Assembly: GCA_017503325.1 (NCBI GenBank) | Contig: JAFVTI010000003.1 | Location: 1-39,397 of the forward strand | DNA from: Clostridia bacterium | GTDB taxonomy: Bacteria > Bacillota > Clostridia > Oscillospirales > CAG-272 | Direction of reading: 5' to 3' | DNA length: 39,397 nt | Shown: positions 1 through 6,694 of the stretch, one piece after another | Layout of the letters: every line of letters begins with the position of its first letter | Position numbering within the stretch: position 1 is the first letter of the stretch | Position numbers and translations under genes: made by a program | Notes under the pieces: model-generated | Databases searched by the model: none | What the model saw: only the letters and a program-made list of their open reading frames with translations | Told to the model about the DNA's origin: nothing

Positions 1-11
1 CAACGCACCCA

Positions 12-140
12 CCCTCGTAGATCCTCAAAACGCTTGCAGCGTTTTGACTTTCAAAAATCAGCAATTTATTGCAGATTTTTGAAAGTTCGACTCACAAACA
101 TCCGCACAGGGATGTTTGTTCGCTCAGGATGACACGAGGG
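12..140. repeat. MITE-like nested palindrome
   Basis: The outer arms are imperfect terminal inverted repeats: CCCTCGT (12-18) pairs with ACGAGGG (134-140), and ATCCT (21-25) pairs with AGGAT (126-130). Inside are three consecutive perfect or near-perfect hairpins at 25-47, 47-86 and 94-119. The middle one has 13-bp arms plus an inner GCAAT/ATTGC stem. No coding sequence is supported here. It looks like a non-autonomous palindromic repeat lying downstream of the minus-strand gene that ends at 194, and its hairpins could also act in 3'-end formation. The family assignment is inference. Confidence 0.55.
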
Positions 141-193
141 GAATTGTGCTTTTCCCGCTTATTTCTCAGCCCCTTCGGTTTGTTTTTTTGTTT

Positions 194-3019
194 TTACTTA
201 ACCAACACCACAACGCATCCGGTGCTGCCCTTATGGATCTTGGAGCCTTCATAAGTCAGCTCGTCGCATGCGATCAGCTCCTCGCCCGTCGCGCCGGGGG
301 CTGCGTAAAGCTCTGCGCCCTCGGGGATCTTTGTGCAAATGTCCACCACGGGAGCGTTGGAATCGATCATCCAGCCCATGCGGTAGCCGTCGGGCAGGCG
401 GCAGTCCTCCAGGATGCCAAACGCCGTATTGGCGGGTTGTTCGGTCACGGTATACGTTTTGCCGTCTACTGTGATGCCACAGGTGTTGTCTCCGCGGAAT
501 GCGATCAAGTCCCCGTCTTCGCCCAGGCGATACTGCAAAAACCGCTCACCGCGATAGGTGATCTTGTGTCCATCCAGCGAAAAATCGGAAAAATCAAGCG
601 ATGTGGGTACCAACAGAGCGTAGCTTTCCATGAATTTCGCGTCGTCCTCTCCGCGGCGTCTGAACATACCCAGCGGCCAGAGCTCCTTCATGGAGTGGTA
701 GTGGCGGCAGATCGAATACGCACCGTTGGGGAACTGCGTCGCGAAATATTCGGTCTTGCGCGAAATTGTATCGGGGCTGTCGGGGCAAGTCTTGCCGCCA
801 TACGCGCCGAGTGCTTTGAGCACGTCAAACAGCGTCGAGGGTGCGTCGCCCGATTCACCCGATTGGTCGTCACGCAAGCGGCAGCCAAGGTAGGTGACCG
901 TACCCTTGCCGTACGTGCGGCTTGCACCGATCAGTTGGTCGTTTGCATACGCCACGGGCGTCGTGCCGTCGCATGCCACGATGGCGTAGATCCTGTCGGG
1001 CAGCATGGCTGTGGGTACGCGCATGGGCGCGACATCTGAAAGCGGGCCGACAAAGCGCACGGAGTCTGCCGTGCCGCCCTCGGTCACGGTCTGCACTGCA
1101 CTAAGGCCGAACAAGTCCAGCCATGCTGCGGGCACGTTGCCCGAGTCGTCAACAGGCGGTGCTGCGTTCCAGATCACGCGTCCGCCTGCGCTTGCAAATT
1201 CTGCAAGCAGAGCGACAAATGCGGGATGATAGAAGGGCTCAAAGCCCACGACAACGGTATCGTACGAGCAAATTCCCAGCGCAAGCCTGCCGTTTTCCAC
1301 CTTGCCAAGCGCCGTGATGCGGTCGGCAGGGCAGTAGTTGGCGTAAGCGTACTGCACCATCCAGCTGCCAAATCGCTCCTCGATCATGGTCAGATCCTTG
1401 GGGTAAACGTACAGAACCTTGGCGTCGCGCGGGCGGTTGTAGGTCACGATGCCCTCGCGCGGGATGTGCGAGCCAAAGCCGTTTTGCACGCAGGACATGC
1501 GCCTTCTCGCCTGGTCGGGGAAGCCCCACGCGCCCCACAGGCAGACCTCGTTGCGGTTGAGCGAGCCGAGAGAGGCGGACATCGCACCGCCGTAGTAGTT
1601 GCGGTCAAACCAGCCGCTCTCGCAAAAGTCGGTGCCGCCGTAGGAGAAGTAGTCGTTCCATTTGAAATAGTCGTAGCAGCCCGAGATCGCCTCGCGGATG
1701 GTGCTGGAGTATACGTAATCGGGGGAGTAATCGTATGCACAGTAGCCGTTGATGGTGGCAAGATTGAACATACCCTCATGGCCCGGGCCGTATTTGTCGC
1801 AGGTGGGGGATTCCTGCCAGGTTGCGTGACCCACGCAGAAGGGATCCCAGCCTGCGTTTTTGACGTAGGTGTCGCGAATGTAATCTCTTGCGTCGCAGCA
1901 GAGGTGCACGACGCGATCCGAGAGCATTTCAAAATACGTCTTGCGCAAGCGGAAGGTGCGTGCAAGGTCTGCCTTGGTGCTGCCCAAGACGTGCTGGGTG
2001 TGTGAGCGGCCAAGTACGGTGCGATCGGTGTGCATGTCGTAGCCGAAATAAATCAGCGCGCGGTCAAAGTCGGCAAAGAGGGGATCGATCTCTGCAAGTT
2101 CGGCTTCGAAATTGGGTGTCATATAGCGCGTGGGAATCTCGTAAGGCCCGAAGTGCGAGCCCAGATCCCAGTCAAACTGAATGTGCATTTCATCGGAGTA
2201 GAGCTCCATGAATTCCACGCCCTTTTCGCGGTACATGTCAATGACGCGGTGCACGTACTGCACGGCCTCGGGGTGGAAGTAGTCCATCTCGGGCGTGTCC
2301 ACGTAAAGCACGGCAAAGACGCGATTGCCGGGCAGGGCGGTCTTGCCCCGGAGCTCCATGTGCTTGTCCCCGAAGTATTGGCTGAGCTCCCAAGAATCAT
2401 GCGAGAGCGTGCAGGTGTAATCCTCGGCGGGGATTTCATGGATGGATGCGGGATCTACGACTAAGTAGGGGGTGCCGTTATCCTGCTCGGTGTAGGCAAA
2501 CAGGCGGGCGCGGACAAACTCGGGATACACGTAGCCCTTGTTGTTGCACCATTTTTCGCTGAGCATCGCGGCAAAGGAGAAGGTGCCGTCGGGGTTGAGC
2601 AAGCCCTCCGAGAAAAAGCGGTGTTGGCCGCCCACACCCATATCTTGCTTGAAGGTGCGGCCAAGGTCGAGCGGATTGGTTACGCTTGCACCGATGCCCA
2701 TGCCGTAGGTGGCGGCAAAATCCGAGAGCTTTTTGGTGCAGTCAATGAATTCGGGATGCGTCAGATGCAGCTCGCGCTCACCGCCGCCGAAAAAGTGGTC
2801 GTGGAAGAAGGTCAGGATCTGCGTCTTGCGCTTTTTTGCGCGCTCGCATACGTCCATAAAGGATGAGGACTCGGGTGGGGCCTGGTCGTTCATTTGCGTG
2901 GGGACGTATGGCTCGGTGGGGGTGTTTGCATACACTCTGAGCTTGTCGTCCTCGGTCAGCAAAATGTCTTCGCGTCTGACCGCGCATCGCAAGGGCGCGT
3001 TTTTCTTTAAGCTTGGCAT
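194..3019 (-). CDS. Large glycoside-hydrolase-like protein with a GATase-like domain
   Basis: This is a 941-aa protein with no signal peptide or membrane segment, so it is probably cytosolic. The reading frame is open further upstream, but the start at 3019 is chosen because GGAGGTACCT lies directly before that ATG and a good promoter sits at 3062-3090. Residues of about 1-500 are rich in aromatic and acidic residues in a TIM-barrel-like pattern, with an acidic LYSDEMHIQFDW stretch near residue 275. Residues of about 575-700 (SYDTVVVGFEPFYHP, then AGGRVIWNAAP) resemble the glutamine-amidotransferase-like trimerisation domain of GH42-type beta-galactosidases. At 941 aa it is longer than typical GH42 enzymes (about 690 aa). 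The specific reaction and the catalytic residues cannot be assigned from sequence alone. It is transcribed alone, divergently from the small toxin gene. Confidence 0.6.
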   Translation of the reverse strand: MPSLKKNAPLRCAVRREDILLTEDDKLRVYANTPTEPYVPTQMNDQAPPESSSFMDVCERAKKRKTQILTFFHDHFFGGGERELHLTHPEFIDCTKKLSDFAATYGMGIGASVTNPLDLGRTFKQDMGVGGQHRFFSEGLLNPDGTFSFAAMLSEKWCNNKGYVYPEFVRARLFAYTEQDNGTPYLVVDPASIHEIPAEDYTCTLSHDSWELSQYFGDKHMELRGKTALPGNRVFAVLYVDTPEMDYFHPEAVQYVHRVIDMYREKGVEFMELYSDEMHIQFDWDLGSHFGPYEIPTRYMTPNFEAELAEIDPLFADFDRALIYFGYDMHTDRTVLGRSHTQHVLGSTKADLARTFRLRKTYFEMLSDRVVHLCCDARDYIRDTYVKNAGWDPFCVGHATWQESPTCDKYGPGHEGMFNLATINGYCAYDYSPDYVYSSTIREAISGCYDYFKWNDYFSYGGTDFCESGWFDRNYYGGAMSASLGSLNRNEVCLWGAWGFPDQARRRMSCVQNGFGSHIPREGIVTYNRPRDAKVLYVYPKDLTMIEERFGSWMVQYAYANYCPADRITALGKVENGRLALGICSYDTVVVGFEPFYHPAFVALLAEFASAGGRVIWNAAPPVDDSGNVPAAWLDLFGLSAVQTVTEGGTADSVRFVGPLSDVAPMRVPTAMLPDRIYAIVACDGTTPVAYANDQLIGASRTYGKGTVTYLGCRLRDDQSGESGDAPSTLFDVLKALGAYGGKTCPDSPDTISRKTEYFATQFPNGAYSICRHYHSMKELWPLGMFRRRGEDDAKFMESYALLVPTSLDFSDFSLDGHKITYRGERFLQYRLGEDGDLIAFRGDNTCGITVDGKTYTVTEQPANTAFGILEDCRLPDGYRMGWMIDSNAPVVDICTKIPEGAELYAAPGATGEELIACDELTYEGSKIHKGSTGCVVVLVK

Positions 3020-3061
3020 AGGTACCTCCGTTTTGATGATTTGGGGATGCTCTTTGATTTT

Positions 3062-3090
3062 ATTATAGCAGAAAAGCACAGCGAATGCAA
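3062..3090 (-). promoter_or_regulatory. Promoter of the 941-aa gene
   Basis: On the minus strand there is TTGCAT (3090-3085), a 17-bp spacer and TATAAT (3067-3062), with the gene start 43 bases further on. The -35 box is the same TTGCAT variant seen in the promoters at 3132, 3580 and 4979. Confidence 0.75.
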
Positions 3091-3140
3091 TGCTTTTTTG
3101 CATGCCATGCACCCAAATCCGCATGCAGGACTTGCATTTT
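3091..3140 (+). repeat. Promoter-associated direct repeat, copy 1
   Basis: This 50-bp sequence recurs at 3539-3588 with 47 of 50 identities; the three differences are adjacent. Both copies end in the TTGCATTTT that supplies a -35 box, so the repeat duplicates an upstream promoter element in front of two different genes. Confidence 0.85.
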
Positions 3141-3160
3141 CGGAAAACCTGTGTTATAAT
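3132..3160 (+). promoter_or_regulatory. Promoter of the toxin mRNA
   Basis: TTGCAT (3132-3137), a 17-bp spacer and TATAAT (3155-3160). Transcription would start near 3166, immediately at a GGTGC-GCAA-GCACC stem-loop (3167-3180) that would cap the RNA 5' end. Confidence 0.85.
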
Positions 3161-3208
3161 GTACTCGGTGCGCAAGCACCCGTAGGAGTGCCACACGGTG
3201 GCGGTTGG

Positions 3209-3269
3209 CTTTCTCGATCCCGAGGAAGTGTCAATCTTTTTTGTTTGCCTTCCTCGAGCATGAGGGAGG
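3209..3269 (+). promoter_or_regulatory. Alternative hairpins sequestering the toxin ribosome site
   Basis: Four short blocks can pair in alternation. CTTTCTCG (3209-3216) pairs with CGAGGAAG (3221-3228). CGAGGAAG also pairs perfectly with CTTCCTCG (3249-3256). CCTTCCTC (3248-3255) pairs with GAGGGAGG (3262-3269), which contains the Shine-Dalgarno. In the last state the ribosome site is buried, so toxin translation probably depends on RNA refolding or processing. Confidence 0.65.
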
Positions 3270-3277
3270 TGATGCCA

Positions 3278-3373
3278 ATGTACATGACTTGGGAAGTCTT
3301 TTTCCAATTTTGCACGGTTATCCTTGCAATCATCGGTCTTGTCATCAGTATTCATAATAACAAAAAAAGATAA
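3278..3373 (+). CDS. 31-aa membrane toxin peptide (holin-like / Fst-like type I toxin)
   Basis: The peptide is 31 residues: a short polar N-terminus, one hydrophobic helix (FFQFCTVILAIIGLVISI, about residues 8-25) and a basic tail HNNKKR. This is the layout of the small 'putative holin-like toxin' and Fst/TxpA-type peptides, which insert in the inner membrane when made in excess. Start codons at 3260, 3272 and 3284 are also in frame. 3278 is preferred because AGGGAGG (3263-3269) lies 8 bases upstream. The stop codon lies inside the stem of the shared terminator. A convergent antisense RNA is predicted just downstream. Family assignment rests on size, topology and locus layout, not on a database match. 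Confidence 0.72.
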   Translation: MYMTWEVFFQFCTVILAIIGLVISIHNNKKR

Positions 3374-3452
3374 CCGCCCTCGACGACCAATCTGAAGCGG
3401 TTATCTTTTTTGATAATTCAGTAAGGAAGTCAACCGTTACCGGTGCTCCTAC
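3362..3452 (-). ncRNA. Predicted antisense antitoxin RNA
   Basis: A consensus minus-strand promoter starts transcription near 3452, running toward the toxin gene and ending at the shared terminator, which gives an RNA of about 90 nt. Two blocks near its 5' end are complementary to the toxin mRNA 5' region. GCACCG (3446-3441) matches CGGTGC (3166-3171). GTTGACTTCCT (3433-3423) matches AGGAAGTGTCAA (3223-3233) with a 2-nt bulge. No ORF is present in it. Separate 5' interaction sites plus a shared terminator follow the par RNAI/RNAII pattern of pAD1. Confidence 0.72.
3363..3411. terminator. Bidirectional terminator shared by toxin mRNA and antisense RNA
   Basis: A perfect 15-bp stem (3363-3377 with 3397-3411) with a 19-nt loop gives a U-run in both directions. 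It ends both the toxin mRNA and the convergent antisense RNA, so the two RNAs are complementary over their 3' ends. Confidence 0.9.
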
Positions 3453-3458
3453 GACATT

Positions 3459-3487
3459 ATTATATTCGATATTTTTCGTTTTGTCAA
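3459..3487 (-). promoter_or_regulatory. Promoter of the antisense RNA
   Basis: On the minus strand TTGACA (3487-3482), a 17-bp spacer and TATAAT (3464-3459) form a full-consensus promoter. It is stronger on paper than the toxin promoter, as expected for an antitoxin RNA. Confidence 0.88.
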
Positions 3488-3508
3488 CCCCTTGCGGGTT
3501 GTTTTTTT
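3485..3508 (+). terminator. Small intrinsic terminator overlapping the antisense -35 box
   Basis: CAACCC (3485-3490) pairs with GGGTTG (3496-3501), followed by seven Ts. It would stop plus-strand read-through from the toxin unit before the next gene, and it overlaps the -35 box of the antisense promoter. Confidence 0.6.
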
Positions 3509-3538
3509 GTATTATGGCGCATGTGACGCTGCCATGAT

Positions 3539-3588
3539 TGCTTTTTTGTCCGCCATGCACCCAAATCCGCATGCAGGACTTGCATTTT
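3539..3588 (+). repeat. Promoter-associated direct repeat, copy 2
   Basis: Second copy of the 50-bp repeat at 3091-3140, with 47 of 50 identities. It again provides the TTGCAT -35 box, here for the SAP-domain gene. Confidence 0.85.
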
Positions 3589-3608
3589 TCGTGAGGTCGT
3601 GCTACAAT
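3580..3608 (+). promoter_or_regulatory. Promoter of the SAP-domain gene
   Basis: TTGCAT (3580-3585), a 17-bp spacer and TACAAT (3603-3608), about 40 bases before the start codon. Confidence 0.75.
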
Positions 3609-3648
3609 AACTTTAGACATTAGTTTCGATATATAAAGGAGGTAAGCC

Positions 3649-4761
3649 ATGGATATATGGCAAGTTGTCAAAAAGTTGTTTGGCTCTCAAAGAAAGACGG
3701 ACACCCCTAAAAGTGTGGAGAAGAATAGAAAAGAAACAGACCTCGACAATGTGAAAATTTTCAAAACTGAAATCACAACTAAAGATTCAAAGGAAAAAAT
3801 TGAAGAAGCAAAAATATTGTCCAATAATGCTGTTTTAAGCAAAAATGGATTGAAACCTTATGAGATATTGATGATCTATTATGCTCCAAAGATTGAGATA
3901 GGTCAAAATGAGTTTCAACAATTTTGGCTGTATGAGTACGGGGTAGAGAATCCAAGTGATTGCTTGGATAAATTGTGTGAAATGGGGTTTGTTACTCACG
4001 GATCGGCCATAGAATCATTGGATCTATTAACAATATCCGAATTAAAGAATATTCTCAAGCAAACTCAAAATAGTCAAACAGGGAACAAAACTGCATTAAT
4101 TGAGAGAATAAAAGAAAAAATAAGCAGAGAGAATATTGAAATATTGATACCGAGAAAATTCTTTTCAATTACCGAGAAAGGTGAGAATGAATTAAAATCA
4201 GAGCAATATGTGATCTATTTTCACAAAAAGAAAACAGCATATGGAATGTCCATGTGGCAAGTAAATGAACAACTACAGAATTATCCCCATAGATTATGGA
4301 GAGATATCATTTGGCGGAATTTAAATCAAGGCACTGAATTTGCACTTACTGAGAAGAAAAAAGGCATATTCTCGCCATATGCAAATAATCGTTATATGAT
4401 GTGCGATTTTTTGATTGAGGAAAATAGAAATCTGGATACTGCGCTGAAATTATTAATTGAAGCAATGTTTTATGATATAAATTTTGTTTCTTTGGAAAAC
4501 TTTAATAAGGAATTACAAGCTTATGAGTTTATAACCCAATATTCATCGAATATGGAAAGAGAAAAACCTGTTTTAGAATACCCACATTTGAGTCCTCATA
4601 CAGTTGATAATCTCAGAATACTGCAAAATAGATTAAATTATTCTGATGAAGAATTGTATGAAGCAATTTTTACCGATCTTAATTCATACAAGATAGCCGG
4701 AATGAGATTTTCCGTGGAAGAATTGCTTTCGATAATAACAGCAGAACATCAAAAATTATAA
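3649..4761 (+). CDS. AT-rich SAP-domain protein
   Basis: This is a 370-aa soluble protein. Residues of about 120-160 (LTISELKNILKQ, then GNKTALIERIKEKI) match the helix-linker-helix pattern of SAP domains, which usually bind DNA. The N-terminus is Lys/Asp/Glu-rich and probably flexible. The rest is unrecognised and helical, with many charged and aromatic residues. The start is well supported by AAAGGAGG (3635-3642) six bases upstream and by its own promoter. Base composition and codon use are much more AT-rich than those of all flanking genes, which points to horizontal acquisition. SAP-domain proteins of this general kind occur in prophages and mobile islands. No integrase or other phage gene is seen nearby. 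Function unknown. Confidence 0.7.
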   Translation: MDIWQVVKKLFGSQRKTDTPKSVEKNRKETDLDNVKIFKTEITTKDSKEKIEEAKILSNNAVLSKNGLKPYEILMIYYAPKIEIGQNEFQQFWLYEYGVENPSDCLDKLCEMGFVTHGSAIESLDLLTISELKNILKQTQNSQTGNKTALIERIKEKISRENIEILIPRKFFSITEKGENELKSEQYVIYFHKKKTAYGMSMWQVNEQLQNYPHRLWRDIIWRNLNQGTEFALTEKKKGIFSPYANNRYMMCDFLIEENRNLDTALKLLIEAMFYDINFVSLENFNKELQAYEFITQYSSNMEREKPVLEYPHLSPHTVDNLRILQNRLNYSDEELYEAIFTDLNSYKIAGMRFSVEELLSIITAEHQKL

Positions 4762-4910
4762 ACAATTCCCAAAAATAGGATATGTGACCCAAAGTAAGGA
4801 GATGTCCTGCGAGGATGTTTGCTTTGTGAAAGGGTTTGCAACTAACGGACTTGAGAATGTGTAGTTTTATAAGAAAACAGTAAGAGATCAAACCTCTCAT
4901 TATCGCAAAC

Positions 4911-4948
4911 AAAAAGCACCTGCCGTGTGACAAGTGCTTTTTGTTTTT
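4911..4948 (+). terminator. Terminator after the SAP-domain gene
   Basis: AAAAAGCAC (4911-4919) pairs with GTGCTTTTT (4934-4942), then GTTTTTT. The stretch 4762-4910 before it has no gene that can be supported. A reading frame open across 4750-4863 lacks a ribosome site and a clear start. Confidence 0.75.
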
Positions 4949-4978
4949 TGCTTATTTCGACGAATCCGTAGGTTCTAC

Positions 4979-5007
4979 TTGCATTTTCTCATCACTCGTG
5001 TTATAAT
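4979..5007 (+). promoter_or_regulatory. Promoter of prfC
   Basis: TTGCAT (4979-4984), a 17-bp spacer and TATAAT (5002-5007), 38 bases before the prfC start codon. It is another use of the ACTTGCATTTT-type -35 region. Confidence 0.8.
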
Positions 5008-5044
5008 AATATGAATAACTATTTTTTCAGAGGATACACAAGAC

Positions 5045-6655
5045 ATGATAGACGCACAAAGCTTACACGAAATACAAAAGCGCCGCACGTTTGCCATTAT
5101 CTCGCACCCTGACGCAGGTAAGACCACGCTGACCGAAAAGTTCTTGCTTTACGGCGGCGCGATCCAGACCGCGGGCTCGGTCAAGGGCAAGCACAGCGAC
5201 AAGCACGCCGTTTCCGACTGGATGGAGCTGGAGAAGCAGAGAGGTATCTCGGTTTCCTCGTCCGTGATGCAGTTCAACTACAACGGCTACTGCATCAACA
5301 TCCTGGACACCCCCGGACACCAGGACTTCTCGGAGGATACCTACCGTACGCTGATGGCTGCGGACAGCGCGGTCATGGTCATTGACGCGGCAAAGGGTAT
5401 CGAGGCACAGACCCGCAAGCTGTTCAAGGTCTGCGCCATGCGCGGCATTCCGATCTTTACCTTTATCAATAAGTTAGACCGTGAGGCGCGCGATCCTTTG
5501 GATCTGCTTGACGAGCTGGAGCAGGAATTCGGCATCCGCACCTATCCCATGAACTGGCCGATCGGCTGCGGCGTGGATTTCAGGGGCGTGTATGACCGTG
5601 AAAAGAAGCAGATTCTGACCTTTGACAACTTCCACGGCGGCCGTAACAGACTGCAGGGCATTGCGGTGGATTTTGACGACACAGAGCGTCTTGACGAGCT
5701 GATCGGCGAGCGACTTCGCGAGAATTTGACCGAGCAGATCGAGCTTCTGGACGTGGCCGACTTTGGCTTTGATCTTGACGCAGTCCGCGCGGGCAAGCTC
5801 TCGCCCGTATTCTTCGGCTCGGCACTCAACAACTTTGGTATCGAGCCCTTCTTGGAGAGCTTTTTGCAGATGACCACCGCACCCCTGTCTCACAAGGCGG
5901 GAGAGGTGGAGATCGAGTCCGGCGACGAGAGATTCTCGGCGTTCGTGTTCAAGATCCAGGCCAACATGAACAAGGCGCACCGCGACAGAATTGCCTTTAT
6001 GCGTATCTGCTCGGGCAAGTTTGAGCGCAGTAAGGAATATTTCCACGTGCAGGGCGGCAAGAATATCAAGCTTGCGCAGCCGCAGCAGATGATGGCGCAG
6101 GAGCGCGAGGGCGTTGAGGTGGCGTATGCGGGAGATATCATCGGCGTATTTGACCCGGGCATCTTCTCAATCGGTGACACCATCTGCCAGCCCGGTATGA
6201 AGATCACGTACGAGGGCATTCCCAACTTCACGCCCGAGCATTTTGCCTACGTGGAGCAGATCGATTCCATGAAGCGCAAGCAGTTTGCCAAGGGCATGAA
6301 TCAGATCGCGCAAGAGGGTGCGATCCGTATCTTCTTTGAGCCGAATTCGGGTATGGAGCGCGTGATCGTGGGCGTCGTGGGCGTGCTGCAGTACGACGTG
6401 CTCAAGTTCCGCATGCAGACCGAGTACGGCGTGGGCTATATTCAGCGCGAGATCCCGTACGACATCATTCGCTACGTCAGCGGCAAGGACGGCAAGGAGA
6501 TCGATCCTTCAAAGCTCAAGCTGTCTGCCGAGACCAAGTGGATTCAGGACGTGCGCGGCAACGATCTGCTCCTGTTCCCCGGAAACTGGGCGGTGACCTG
6601 GGCATTGGAGCATAACGAGGATCTGGAGCTGTTGCCTTACGGAAGCAATGCGTAA
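5045..6655 (+). CDS. prfC: Peptide chain release factor 3
   Basis: This 536-aa translational GTPase, RF3, removes RF1/RF2 from the ribosome after termination and contributes to post-peptidyl-transfer quality control. G1 is SHPDAGKTT (residues 20-28), switch I contains RGISVSSS (66-73), G3 is DTPGH (88-92) and G4 is NKLD (142-145). Length and order are normal for RF3 (about 530 aa). The SVSSS switch I and the 'RRTFAIISHPDAGKTT' start separate it from EF-G and the tetracycline-resistance proteins. AGAGGA (5030-5035) serves as ribosome site. The next gene follows after 39 bases without a terminator, so read-through into the SPFH module is possible. Confidence 0.97.
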   Translation: MIDAQSLHEIQKRRTFAIISHPDAGKTTLTEKFLLYGGAIQTAGSVKGKHSDKHAVSDWMELEKQRGISVSSSVMQFNYNGYCINILDTPGHQDFSEDTYRTLMAADSAVMVIDAAKGIEAQTRKLFKVCAMRGIPIFTFINKLDREARDPLDLLDELEQEFGIRTYPMNWPIGCGVDFRGVYDREKKQILTFDNFHGGRNRLQGIAVDFDDTERLDELIGERLRENLTEQIELLDVADFGFDLDAVRAGKLSPVFFGSALNNFGIEPFLESFLQMTTAPLSHKAGEVEIESGDERFSAFVFKIQANMNKAHRDRIAFMRICSGKFERSKEYFHVQGGKNIKLAQPQQMMAQEREGVEVAYAGDIIGVFDPGIFSIGDTICQPGMKITYEGIPNFTPEHFAYVEQIDSMKRKQFAKGMNQIAQEGAIRIFFEPNSGMERVIVGVVGVLQYDVLKFRMQTEYGVGYIQREIPYDIIRYVSGKDGKEIDPSKLKLSAETKWIQDVRGNDLLLFPGNWAVTWALEHNEDLELLPYGSNA

Positions 6656-6694
6656 ATAAATGCAAAATTGATTGAAATATAGGAGGATATACGA

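Noticed and set aside
116..1039. 307-codon open frame on the plus strand at the window start
   Set aside because: It lies antisense to the 941-aa protein and begins inside the palindromic element; no ribosome site.
4679..4933. 84-codon minus frame over the SAP gene end and its terminator
   Set aside because: It runs through the terminator hairpin and has no ribosome site or promoter.
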